NCBI GenBank assembly: GCA_018873245.2
Contig: JAEMBT020000009.1
Location: forward strand, 2,976,001-3,040,000
Source: Archegozetes longisetosus
Taxonomy: Eukaryota > Arthropoda > Arachnida > Sarcoptiformes > Trhypochthoniidae
Length of the DNA: 64,000 bases
Reading direction: 5' to 3'
Every line of letters starts with the position of its first letter. Within the stretch, counting starts at the first letter, position 1. A model generated the notes under the pieces. The model was given only the letters and a program-made list of their open reading frames with translations. It had not been told where the DNA came from and did no database searches. A program made the translations under genes and the position numbers. Positions 45,405 to 56,561 of the stretch are shown here, piece after piece.

Positions 45405-45681
45405 ATATATTTTTTTAGAAGAGATCAAAATACTTTAGTGTCTTTCAATAAGGTTTTTGCTTAATTATTCTTAAAGTAAAGATGATATTGATTTTTTAAT
45501 TTTGAAACATCAATCTTAATAAGCTCATATCTTCTCTCAGCCATCGTATTTTTGAAAATTTTTCTTTTCAGATTCTACTCTTCACAAGCTTTAATTTGAT
45601 ACCCATATTGGCTTGGTGTACGATTAGGCGAAATATGACTAACTCCTTTATGACTTCAAATCTTAAGCTTTCATCAAACAA

Positions 45682-48123
45682 CTAGATTTCAATAGCATTG
45701 ATTCTGTTTGAGCGAAACATTTTCAACACAAATGATATTATGCGAGAGCTATGCCAGACTTCTGAAATAAAATCAGTTATTCCTCTCAGATAGTAATAAG
45801 TGAATAACTCCATTAGAAATACAAATATATTGAAGGTGTTGCAGATCATAAAGAAGTAAAAAACTCCTTTCAATTGAGTCAAAGTCAAAGATTCATATCC
45901 GTAGTCATTTGTGTCGATCGTGTCAAGATTCTCGTGAATGTCAGGTCCAAAGCCTTTAGGTTTGAGTGACTTCATATTCATAAATACCACTTTCGTCCAA
46001 GCGTGTGATTCTTAAGATACAAATAGAAATATACTTTAAGCTGTTATAATTTATATTGCTTTAACTTAAATAGATTTCAAGTATAAAGGACATACATTTT
46101 ATTACAGTTACTCTTTAACATGGCACCAGCTGTTGGGGTAAACCCCAGAAAATAAGGCTTAACTCCAGCTCCAGATTTCGAAATGTGATAATCAGTTCCT
46201 TCTGAAGAATCGAACTTCTTAAAATTCAGTTTTACTTTGAAATAGTGCAAAACAATTGCATCCATTACAACGACTCCTTTGCCTTTTAGAGCAGTTGAAG
46301 TCAAATTTTCAAGCCATTCCTGACTGAAAACACCATTAAATGAATCGATGAATACAGATCTTCTTTTAAAGTCCAGAGCCATTAGTGACGATTCTCTCGA
46401 TGTGAAATCATGCATCTCAAAATACTTAAGCGAATGTATTTTAAATTCCTCCCAGTCGGGTTTAGTGTATAAGTCATTCCATGAATCAATTTTATCGATC
46501 GGTGGTTTACGAATCAATATATCCAATTGTTTGGCTGTAAATGCAGACAATAAGGCAATACTCAATAATAGCCAAGATCCTATAACTACTCTCGAGAAAG
46601 TTCTAGTTATCCTGTGAGCGGTTGAGCCTGAAAATATAACAAAGGCCAAATCCCAGAAGGTTTCAGAGAATATCGAGAGAGTTCTTCTTTTAAGGCAGAT
46701 TAGAAGCGTGACCGATATCAGAGAAATCAGAGTTAAATAGTAGCTGTGATAATCCTAACAATTAAGGATACTCATTACCGGCCACTCACCTGAATCAATA
46801 AAAATGTTTGATAAAATTAAGGTGGTGTTTTATAATAACTATACTCGTGCTGTGAGACACGGAGAATAAGAAAATGAATTCATTCTTTGAAATTAAAATT
46901 TAACTAAGCACATTTTTAGTCAGAAAATATTTTTCCCAAATAAATAACAGTTTTTAATCAGTTTTCTCTTATTTAAGTAAAATCTGTGTTAGGACTGTTA
47001 GGTAGGATGAGAGACATTTTATTTAAATACCTTCTCTTGCATTCGTTCGAGTAACCTACACCGATACATGGGCGATGAAAAAGATTCATCATATAAATAC
47101 CACTGTCCTCAGCCACGTAGGTGAGTGAAAGAACAATTACACGGTATCGGCTCGGTTAACAGATCTTGGGGATTTAGATCTGATTCAAACTCTGAACTAA
47201 GGATTCAGTAAAACACAAGAATCTCAATGCAGTAAATATTATTGACGTCAACTAAACCCCATAACTATATAGACAAACATGAATGACACGTCACATGGAG
47301 AGATCGCGCAGCATTTGCAATTGTTTTTTACTGATTAAGCCTAGAAAACGTCGTAACATCATGTATTATGAGATTATATTGTTTTTTGGAATAGCTTTTT
47401 AAAATTTTCATTGTAATCACAAATACTTTCTAAAATTTAAAACCTTCAACAGTTAGTTGTTGATGGTTAAGTGAAACCACTATACACTTAGGATAGAAAG
47501 TTTTAATGATTTTCAAGTTTGCGTATCAAAGAATCGACTCAAAATGAATCTGTATTCGCATTATTTTTCATAATTAAAAGATTTGGAAACATCTAAAGTA
47601 TCTACATACGTTTCTTAGTGGTACTGAGGATGGCAGATCTTTCAAAGAATCCAATGTACCTCGTGAAGCTGTAATTGAAGCTTCCATATTCCTCATATAC
47701 ATATAGTGGACAAATGGGGAACACAACCAGTTGGGGCATTCCTTCAAAATCATTCAAAGTATAGACTGAATATTCCTTTATCAAATCATCATATGACTCT
47801 GGATGAGGTCGTATTCGAATACTATATACGAAAAAATCAATTGGAGTAATAGATTATAAAATGAAAATTGACTTATAATACTTAGCATTCATGTATTTCG
47901 AGAACATCTTCAGCATAAATATTAGTGGTCCACACCATTGATAGTGAAGTACAGATGAATTACCAGTTTGTATGACATTTTCTGTGTATGTGATAATCGG
48001 TGGCCACATAAATGACATAACATCGATTGTACGATTAGTTGAATTATTACCCCAAAACACTGTATCATTAGTTGACGTTAAATTAACACAATTATTATAA
48101 ACGTATGGATCCATTATTTTCAA
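45682..48123 (-). CDS. Ionotropic receptor (iGluR-related chemosensory channel), incomplete, one frameshift
   Basis: Four exon pieces on the minus strand: about 48123-47885 (ligand-binding start, MSFMWPPIITYTENV and WCGPLIFMLKMFSKYMN), about 47821-47608 (ESYDDLIKEYSVYTL to FFERSAILSTTKK), about 46742-46096 (M1 YYLTLISLISVTLLICLK, pore/SGSTAHRITRTFSRV, M3 WLLLSIALLSAFTAKQLDIL, then S2) and 46010-45682 (M4 FYFFMICNTFNIFVFLMEL, stop). The SGST..R and Y/F.AxL pattern and late M4 are typical of divergent IRs. Splice phases of exons two and three do not join, so a small exon is missing between 46.8 and 47.6 kb. In the last exon RLDESGIYEYEV, a block IRs keep before M4, is one base out of frame with the rest. 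Start codon uncertain (ATG of MDPYVYNNC or an upstream exon). Confidence 0.8.
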
Positions 48124-48735
48124 GTCATCTCACTCTCCAAGCCTTGTGACGAATGTTCGTTATTTTGCAAACATTTCTCTTTTATGAGTCGAGATATTAA
48201 TAGTATAACAGAATATCGTACCAGGTTCTAACCAGAAACTGTCAAAAAACAATATTCTTTAGAATTCAGTATAAACCATAGAAAGAACAAATTATAAGTA
48301 GACAATGATGTGTTTTTCACTGGCATCGTTATATTCTATTTTTTAAATAATTTATTCATATTCTCGAACCTAAATTGACTTAGTACGAGATGATATCCTT
48401 ATACGTACCATAATAATATGAAAATTATTTTAAATTCAGTCTGTTATCCATTATTCTCATGTTTGTTCATTTCCAGACATTTATGACGAATGTTTTTAAT
48501 TTTGCAAAACAATATTTTAATAAAGTCAAGATATAAGAACAATATTACACAAAAATCAGCAGAGGAAATCAAAAAAATAATTTTCATTAAAACTCAATAT
48601 ATACTATACAAATTTAATGTAATTTTAAAACAATGTTGTATTTTTTTGACTGGAGTCATTAAATTCCAGTCGCTATCTATAGTTTAGAACCAATAATTTA
48701 TTCATCCTCTCAAACCTCATTTGACAAATTAAGAA
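48106..48735. repeat. Tandem duplication of the IR gene's 5' flank
   Basis: 48106-48440 and about 48450-48735 are diverged direct copies (CCATTATT.TCA.GT, GACGAATGTT, TTATTCAT..TCTC.AACCT). The second copy has no open IR exon. Confidence 0.65.
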
Positions 48736-48744
48736 AACATATTA

Positions 48745-49153
48745 GGGTTTTGCTTATGTAATGCGGTTTTTGTTAGTAAAATTGCACCCGTCGCCCGGAT
48801 TCAGGGTTGTCTTCGACACTGAAGTCGTTGTTTCAGAAGCGCGAAAACCATCGCTGACACTGACTCACACTCAGAGCTTTGCGACCATATGTGTCCCAAA
48901 TGTGTTGTGCGGCTTCGATAGCGTTTGATCCCCGATGAAATTCATACAACAAACGATGTCTTATGTGAGTCTTAGTCGGAAACTCTTCAGCCATTTTGGA
49001 CACAATTTATTTAAAGGTTATTTTTCAATAATTTGAGTTTAGATATGACTCTTTTGGATGACTTTCCAAAAACATTTGTAAACAATCGATTACTGACTCA
49101 AAATTGACCTCAAACATAACGTTAAAAAAAACCGCATTACATAAGCAAAACCC
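48745..49153 (-). mobile_element. Miniature mariner keeping only the N-terminal HTH region
   Basis: 409 bp, ~31-bp inverted ends (GGGTTTTGCTTATGTAATGC...) nearly perfect, flanked by TA on both sides. The minus-strand interior (48994-48785) reads MAEEFPTKTHIRHRLLYEFH, SNAIEAAQHIWDTYGR, SQCQRWFSRF, then a stop, then NDFSVEDNPESGRR. Only the first part of mariner transposase is present. Confidence 0.88.
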
Positions 49154-49325
49154 TAATATTTAGAATTTAGTACGTTCTAAATTAAGATTGACCTTAATTA
49201 TAACTCAGTCAATATCATAGAATAAAATAAAATTATTTTTTATACTTATACATCAAATTTAAGAATATTAAGAATTAGGCTTATTTATAATCATTTATCT
49301 TTCTCTAGCCTAAAGTTCGATAGTA

Positions 49326-50604
49326 CAGAGTATATAAGATTGAAATGATACATAAGTTTTTCAACTTTATTCATATTAAAACAGCAAAGAACTAAACATG
49401 CTTTTGAAAAATCTATTCATGGGTAATCCCCAATTAAGTTCATCGGATGAGTAGTAATTTGTAAAGCATTGCTTACATAAAATTTAATGATAGAGTTAAA
49501 GGTAAAATTTTGTGCTTGTTAAAACTTAATTATAAACAGAAACAAATACAAAAGGAATTGAAGAAAGAAGGTATTGATATTTCAAGTGTGACGATATCAA
49601 GGATTAAGAATGGTAAGGATGTGCGGCCAAAATTGAATCCTAAAGAGAAAAAATCAGGAAATCGTAAGGGTCACTATTTGGTAATGACTAAAGAGAAGTT
49701 AAAAAAGTTAGAGAAGATGGCCAAGAGTAAGAATCCGCCGACTATGAAGCAAATGTCACAAAAGCTCAATGTCTCAGTACCATTAATTGAATATCATATT
49801 CATAAAACATTGAATAAGAAATCGGTAAAAAAACCAAAAGTTCACGCTATCACTAAGGCTAATATTGAAAAGCGTCGCCAAAGATCATGGTCTCTGTATC
49901 TGAAACTCAATAATGAAAAGTGGAAGAATTATATCACCACAGATGAATCATGGTTCTACCTCTCCAATAACAGTGGTCAAACAAAGATACAGTATATTAC
50001 ACGTGGCGAAACCCGAGCCTCATGTGAGATATATAAAACTGTAAAAAGTTTGACGCAGGGATTTATGGTATGGGGAGGTATTTGTTACAAAGGAAAGACC
50101 AAACTAAGAATTGTCGAAAAGGGCGCAAAGATTAATTCAGTCTATTATATTGAAAGTATTTTAAAGCCATTTTTGGCTGAAGACACTCCGCGATTATATC
50201 CGAAAAGGGACTATATTTTTCATCAGGACTCAGCCCCTGCCCACTCATCAAAAATGACAGTTAAGTTCTTGAAGGATAATCAAGTCAAGTTCACTACTCC
50301 AGAGGAATGGACACCACAAAGTCCTGATAATGCGCTCATGGACTACTTCGTCTGGGGCTATATCAAGAAGAAGTTAAATAACAGAAAGGTTAGAACTTTG
50401 AAAGGACTTAAAAGGGCTCTTAATCAAGAATGGGATTCTCTTCCTCATGAGAACATTATAAAGGCGTTGGAATCATAGCCTCAAAGGTGCAGAAGAATTT
50501 ACAACAATAAAGGATTTCAAATTGAAAAGCATATTTAATTATCCAATGTTTTGCTATAAATAAATTTGAAAAACTTATGTATCATTTCAATATTATATAC
50601 TCTG
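49326..50604 (+). mobile_element. Tc1/mariner element of DD37D type, almost intact
   Basis: 1279 bp with inverted ends of about 45 bp (CAGAGTATATAAGATTGAAA... against 50560-50604), flanked by TA at 49324-49325 and 50605-50606. One long transposase frame fills it. The best preserved transposon in the window. Confidence 0.9.
49510..50478 (+). CDS. DD37D Tc1/mariner transposase, no ATG in frame at the expected start
   Basis: 322 uninterrupted codons; the frame stays open back to about 49475 (YIKFNDRVKGKIL) but has no ATG before Met-rich sequence well inside the DNA-binding domain. Order: two helix-turn-helix regions (KQIQKELKKEGIDISSVTIS; TMKQMSQKLNVSVPLIEYHI), catalytic TTDESWFY, VWGGICYKGKTKL, FHQDSAPAHSS and MDYFVWGYIKKKL. 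The second and third Asp are separated by 37 residues. All three catalytic aspartates are present. The start may have mutated, or translation starts elsewhere, for example at the TTG at 49510 or after splicing. Recently active by appearance. Confidence 0.88.
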   Translation: MCLLKLNYKQKQIQKELKKEGIDISSVTISRIKNGKDVRPKLNPKEKKSGNRKGHYLVMTKEKLKKLEKMAKSKNPPTMKQMSQKLNVSVPLIEYHIHKTLNKKSVKKPKVHAITKANIEKRRQRSWSLYLKLNNEKWKNYITTDESWFYLSNNSGQTKIQYITRGETRASCEIYKTVKSLTQGFMVWGGICYKGKTKLRIVEKGAKINSVYYIESILKPFLAEDTPRLYPKRDYIFHQDSAPAHSSKMTVKFLKDNQVKFTTPEEWTPQSPDNALMDYFVWGYIKKKLNNRKVRTLKGLKRALNQEWDSLPHENIIKALES

Positions 50605-50606
50605 TA

Positions 50607-51384
50607 TTATTATAAAAAATTAGTCATAGATTTTTAGTTGTTTTCAATGTTGATGAGACTTCAAAGAGCCCTATACAAATGCTTCGCGCCAAACACCGGA
50701 TAGCTTTACAAAATGAGTTCTAGAACATTATTATTGCAAAAATTTAGATTAAAAATGCAGTATAGAATCTAATGATAACAGTACATAAGCATTATATTCT
50801 AATGATATTTTATAGTTTATATGAAATACTATACTATTGCTAAAGTTCTTGGCAAACTAAATGAGATGCTTTAATTTTGATTTTTTGAGTAATTCTAACA
50901 TTTACTAATTAAACTATTTTTATGATATAATGCATTTGCACCTCATGAAAATAAGATATATCTATCTTAAATTACGAAAAATAAGCTATTTTTTGTAAAA
51001 ATAATCCATAAGCTAATAAGTAGCTATTATTTAATTTCAAATGAGTTCAGTAAAAATGCAAGTTGTATAAAAACCAAAATATTTTTCTGTAATTAGCACA
51101 CTCACAATCACTAAAATTAAAGTCGGTCATATTCTTTCAATCAAGTGAATGCTATTTTCATAATATATAAGTTTACAAGAAGTAGTTAGTTTTTTGTTGC
51201 CATCAGTATTGATGATTATTGCAATGATTTCTATGTGAATGTAGTTCGCGTCAAATATTGTACATCTCTAGAATGTCAGTGAAATGAGGTCCGATAATAC
51301 GATTTACTGTTGTTTCTATATCATACATAGGAATTCAATATAGAAATCTTTATTTTATGTAAAACAAAATTTATTAACTTCTTA
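50607..51384. other. AT-rich intergenic stretch
   Basis: No supported feature. Confidence 0.4.
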
Positions 51385-51755
51385 CAAGGCAACTCACGAA
51401 GTGCCGGATCGGTTTTGGGAAAATGTATATATTTTTGAAAAGTACTCGTCGAGACAAGTTCAACGGTATATATCATTGCCGCCCGAGGCGAGGTCAAAGG
51501 TCGAAAATCGGGGGGCCCAACTTTGGGCAATGATCTGAACCTAGTCATGTTGGGTATCATTCGATTCAGCATCATGAGTAGATTTCAAATATATCAGTGT
51601 TTTTGCTTTAACTCAAGTTATCCGCGCACAAACAGTCAAAATTTGAATTTTGCCCAAAGTTGGGACCCGATTTTTGACCTTTGACCTCGACGAGTACTTT
51701 TCAAAATATATACATTTACCCAAAACCGATCCTGCACTTCGTGAGTATTCTTGTT
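51385..51755. mobile_element. Foldback MITE
   Basis: Arms of about 120 bp: 51385-51535 against 51640-51755, inverted (ACTCACGAAGTGC.GGATCGG, AAAAGTACTCGTCGAG, CCCAACTTTGGGC). The left arm has a ~40-bp extra piece between CGTCGAG and GGTCAAAGGTC. Non-coding. Confidence 0.85.
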
Positions 51756-51806
51756 AGTCATATTTTCTATCAGTACAAAAATCTTATTTGACATACAACT
51801 TGTTTA

Positions 51807-52037
51807 ATGCTGTACTTTTTCGTTATATTTGATGTAATGTTGTTTGATGATATTTTGAGTTCATTTTCAGCATTAGAAGGTAATGTAGGGACAGGATTAG
51901 GGCCTAATTGGTCACTGAACAGTAATGGCGTTATAATGAGTGCAATTAATGCTCAAGAAATACAGTATAAACATAAATTCACTACTTTACTAATAATATA
52001 TGGAATTATAGTGTTAACAAATTTAACCATATATTGA
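51807..52037 (+). other. Doubtful ORF, 76 codons
   Basis: Hydrophobic ends (LLIIYGIIVLTNLTIY) and a glycine-rich middle. No recognised domain; probably chance. Confidence 0.2.
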
Positions 52038-52410
52038 TCAATACATTAGTACAAAAACATTACAAACTTTTCGTGAAATTTGCACTCTCTCAGAATTGGG
52101 ATCAGTTCATCTCAATATAAATAGTTATGTTAGTTATTTTTGAACTCTATCCACTTTAGGCTTAAAATCCTGTCAACGATAAGTTCTTTATAAGTTATTT
52201 TCATCCTTCACATTAATGCTTCCTACAAAAAATAGATTTGAAAACTTGCTTATCCCTCAACTTTGACTCGTGGTCCTCAACTCAGCTCAAGCTACTGAAC
52301 TCCAACTAAACCTCCCCTTTTACAATCATTAACCCTCTCATAACAACTGATTAGAATTGAGTCGAAAATTCCATAAAGATCGTATCTAAACTTTGCATTG
52401 AGTGTTTATA

Positions 52411-52788
52411 CCAGGTCGTTCAGAAAGTTTTAAAGCGCAAGCGTCTTATCGAAGAAAAATTGATCTCGAGTCCGTCATTGAATTAGTTATTATTTCAAAC
52501 CTAAAACCTATTATTTTCATCAAAGTCGAATTAATAGGTTTTATTTTGTGACAATTTAAACCCTACGACTCAACAATTTTCCGAACGTACTCTCGACTGA
52601 GATCCATTAAAATATTTGGAAAGTTATGTTAAGTCGAAGTTTAAATTGTTAAAAATAAAAACTATTAATTCGACTTTGATGAAAATAATAGGTTTTAGGT
52701 TTGAAATAATAACTAATTCAATGACGGACTCGAGATCAATTTTTCTTCGATAAGACGCTTGCGCTTTAAAACTTTCTGAACGACCTGG
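52411..52788. mobile_element. Young foldback MITE with identical arms
   Basis: 378 bp. The first ~127 bp (CCAGGTCGTTCAGAAAGTTT...) are, as far as I can read, exactly the reverse complement of the last ~127 bp. Flanked by TA (52409-52410, 52789-52790), so probably mobilised by a Tc1/mariner transposase. Arm identity implies very recent origin or ongoing conversion. Confidence 0.9.
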
Positions 52789-52859
52789 TACATGACTCTT
52801 TACACAATAAATCAATACTTGGTTTTATCTTTTACATATATACCATATTAAGCATATTA

Positions 52860-53190
52860 TCACATAAATTCTCGCTGTTGTAGTTTAATCTGATATTTGA
52901 ATTTCGTTTCTAACTATTGTAGTTTTCGAGAAATAAAACTTTATTTTAGGAACATCCATTTATTGTCACTACGTAGATATTAATTGATTTTTCGGGTGAT
53001 TCTTGGTATACGGACAATTAACTGTTTCTTGTAAATATCAGTAATCTAGCAGTAATCATTAGCTAACTTGAAAAATCGTAACGTTTTATGAGTGTCATAA
53101 CATAAATCATGATTATTAGCGCAACAATTGTAATATGTATACCGATGAATAGCTGTATGACGTCTTCGGAACATTCTTGATCATATATTT
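52860..53190. other. Intergenic stretch
   Basis: No supported feature. Confidence 0.4.
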
Positions 53191-53191
53191 G

Positions 53192-53477
53192 ACTGGTTTT
53201 TAAAGAGTGGTATTCAAATTTTTAAAAGCTCATAACTCTTGAAGCGTTCAACCAATGTGCTTAAGACCTATATTTCTGTAAACTGCATGTAAAAACCTTT
53301 GAAATGATGTGCATATCATCATCTGTTCCAATAGGTCCACAGTTAAACACCAGTGATATATACATCATTTCAAAGGCTTTTGCACACAGTTTCAAGAAAT
53401 ATAAGTCTTAAGCATATGAGTTAAACGATTCAATAGTTATTCGCTTTTGAAATTTTGAATACCACTCTAAAAATGGA
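53192..53477. mobile_element. Foldback MITE, older
   Basis: Arms of about 125 bp, 53192-53320 against 53350-53477 (AGAGTGGTATTCAAA, CCTTTGAAATGATGT), with scattered mismatches. Non-coding. Confidence 0.85.
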
Positions 53478-53934
53478 TTAATTACATGATAACTATATGA
53501 TGCTGAGTGTTTCGGACTCATTGTACAGCCATTCAAATGAAAACTTCAATCGTCGATTTCACCCTCTTCTATGTCTTGCACCACTCAAACTTTCCCAAAT
53601 TCACTCGCCTATTTTTGTGATTTTTGAGCGAAACCTCAAAAAACTGGTGGAAAGCGGGATCAAATAAATTTTTGAAATCACTTCTTCTCATAGACACAAT
53701 GTTGAAGAACTAGCATTTTTACGAAACTGTACCCGTAAAAAATTTTAATATACTAGTCTAAAATTGTCTCTTTATCTGCCATCTAACTACGAGGTCATAG
53801 GTCTTGTCATAGGCTCACGCACAATTATTTAAGATGTGTTGTCCTTTATTGCATAAATCACAATGAACATTGATATTATATAAATTAAATGTTCATTCTC
53901 TGGTCGAATCATTGGTTCATTTCTTCTCTTTCTT

Positions 53935-54200
53935 CCTTCAAATGACTGTCTTGCATCAGCATATATTTCGGCATATTCCAACATTTGAGCTGATTTTGAA
54001 TATTTATATTAATATATAAGCACTATATCAGGCGTTATTGTAGAAGCAGATAGCTCCCCTCCATTCTGCATTAGCCAGGCCCTTTTCGCATTATTTTCGT
54101 CATATCTTAAAAGTACTTCAAATTATGATTGAATGTCCAACTTTTGATTCCAAACTACGAACTCCAAAGATCAAACCATTCTTTACTTTCGCGATAATAC
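53935..54200 (-). pseudogene. Relic of a GMC oxidoreductase gene
   Basis: Minus strand reads YYRESKEWFDLW, EFVVWNQKLDIQS, GGELSASTITPDIV and SAQMLEYAEIYADARQSFEG, matching in order [37 protein letters not shown] and [20 protein letters not shown] of the gene just downstream. Stops and frame shifts throughout. A tandem copy that died. Confidence 0.8.
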
Positions 54201-54707
54201 AGTGGATAAGTTTCTATGGATGAAAAATTGAAGTTTCTGCTTTGTTGAAGCAACTGAAGTGTTCCGTTGAAACGATGAAACTCGCATTTTAGTATAATCT
54301 TTATAACATATAAAAGATTACACCTACAAGAATGCGTCATTACTATTACTACAAAAATATTTATTGAAAATTAAAACAAAATTTAGACTAAAATGTGAAC
54401 TAACAAAATCAAAACACTGGCTGAATCGAAATCGTGTTAAAACACTTATTTTCTTTACACCTTAAAATCAACAAATGATAAAAATGTTTAAATGATCTAA
54501 ATCAATAATTATTTATGCTTAAATCGGGGATTTAAAAATATTTGAATAATAAAGGCAAATTGAAGGTAATTTAATTTATTAAAAATCAGAAAATTTCTAA
54601 ATGTTTAAGTCTTCGAAGTTAAGTCTTCAGTTGATACAATAGATTTCAATTATTGTTGTGATAGAACTAAAGGATTTCAAAATGGTTGATTTCAATTTAT
54701 TCACACT
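54201..54707. other. Intergenic, between GMC relic and GMC gene
   Basis: No further exon identified. Confidence 0.4.
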
Positions 54708-56561
54708 CTAAAAATTATCGTCTTTGACAAACTGAGCCCCTCTTTCGCCAACCATTATTGTTAGTGCATTTGTTTGTTCGGCAGTAATCGGAATAACAGA
54801 TGAATCAATAACTCTAAGAGCGGAAACTCCTTTAACTCTCAATTTTTCATCAACGACTGCCTTTTATCATCACTACGACCTATTCTACACGTGCCGACAG
54901 GAGATATATATTCAGTTATAGTTTGTGCGATGCATTTAAGGTATGAATTACAAAAATATGAACCAGGACATGGATTGCAACCAGGTATTGCATTTTTATA
55001 TATTTTGACAAATTTTTGAAAATACGAACTTTGAAAGATGTCAAGAGATAACCTAATTGTTTCAGCCAAAATATCGAGGTCTGACGGGTCGCAAAACATG
55101 CACGGATCTATCAACGGCTTGTCGAAAGGATTATTCGATCTCAGACGTATTATTCCATTACTTTTCGGTCTTCGTATAATTGCTAATAACCCGAAAAAAG
55201 TTCTCCCGAGATATGGTCTGTAATAGTCTTCCCATTGATCTCTCAAAACACGATTTTCTACGAGTTTTTCCAAATCATTACTCAAGAAGTCAAGTCTTGG
55301 CAAAACACAGCCATTGCTTACATCTGGATTGTTATCATAAGCAACTTCCCGAAAGCATGTCACTCCTGAAGACTTATAGGCAAGAGGCCCGCGGCCTTTA
55401 ACATAATAAGCATATTTATTTTCAATATTTTCAATGGGTTTGCGTACTTCTGATTGATTTTTAACACCAAAATTGAGCTCAATAAATATAGATCGCAGCA
55501 AGCTATCGCCAACTCCTAAGTTGGAAATCAATGGTATTTTCAGATCAAATAAATGATTTTTAGGTCCGATCCCGGAAAGCATTAATAGCTGTGGCGAACC
55601 GATAACTCCTGCACTTAGAATGACTTCTTTACGAGCCCGTACCGTGAATTTAGAGCCATTTTTGATAAAAGTGACACCATTCGCCCTCTTTTGACCATCA
55701 AATAATATTTTTGTTACCAAAGAGTTTCCTAATATGTGCAAATTAAACCTGAATTTTGACTCCAAAAATGCTACCGATGATGATTGTCGAACACCATCTT
55801 TGGTAGTTCTTTGCATTATTGTATATCCGAATGGTTCTCTTCCATCAGTGAACGTTTTTGAATATCCCAACATTTTGGCCGCATTTGTATATCTTCTTAT
55901 TATATTATCAGGAACTGCAGTCGAAACAGAAAGTTTTCCACCAGTTCTGTGAAGTCCATTACTTTCTGCTACTATTTTTGGATCCAAATTATTCTCTGAT
56001 TTGAGAAAATATGGTAAAACGTCATTAAATGTCCAATTCTTGATTCCGAATTCTAAATCCCAGAGATCGAAATATTCAGGGCTTTCGCGATAATAATTCA
56101 TACTATTTAGTACTGAAGAGCCACCGAAAACACGACCTCTCGGCATATTAATTTGCCGGTCAGTTCTAGCGAAATAAGCATTTTTTTGTGGTACCATTGG
56201 ATAACTCCAGTCCAGATCGGTTCCGATTAATGAGCTCTGTTTTGCTAGATATCAATTTTTAGCATGTAGTTTTTAATTTCTAAATAATTATTGGACTTGA
56301 TTTTTACATACCGGGAATATCGCTGTCTATAGTCTGTGGTCCACCGGCCTCTAAAAGCAAAACGGTTTTGGTTATATCTTCGGCAAGTCTCGCAGCCACA
56401 ACACAACCCGCAGAACCCGCGCCAACCACTATGTAGTCATAAGAATCAAACCAAAAACTTTGTTTATCTAGAGAATCATGCTTAATCTCTCTCTCAAGTA
56501 TAACGAATGAAATAGTGATTAATTTTAAAGTTAATGTGATCCTCATTGGAGTGAATTTCAA
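54708..56561 (-). CDS. GMC oxidoreductase (glucose dehydrogenase-like), active-site His changed, one frameshift
   Basis: Two exons: 56561-56312 and 56244-54708, spliced in phase (IP|A). About 595 residues, the family size. An N-terminal hydrophobic stretch ([14 protein letters not shown]) suggests secretion; then FAD-binding [20 protein letters not shown] and LLLEAGG, the first GMC signature [20 protein letters not shown], and the second [20 protein letters not shown]. Near the C-terminus the usual HPVGTCRMG reads SPVGTCRIG: the conserved catalytic-base His is Ser. One base is missing at the T run 54862-54865 (AAAA on the coding strand); on the other side [20 protein letters not shown] continues perfectly to TAG at 54708-54710. 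Family members oxidise sugars, alcohols or sterols; this one may be altered in chemistry or inactive. Confidence 0.88.

Larger units (their letters stand above)
44171..45640 (-). mobile_element. ISL2EU-like element, internally replaced
   Basis: About 120-bp inverted ends: 44171-44290 against about 45510-45640 (shared GCCAATATGGGTATCAAATT and TTTTCAAAAATACGATG). The interior keeps only the C-terminal zinc motif of the transposase (44445-44650, -). The middle holds a GC-rich insert at about 44857-45404. A different subfamily from the element at 1.9 kb: the terminal sequences differ. Confidence 0.75.

Noticed and set aside
47040-47190. Possible missing exon of the ionotropic receptor (minus strand, EDSGIYMMNLF...)
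   Set aside because: The frame is open for about 30 codons but splice phases and receptor similarity do not fit; left unassigned.
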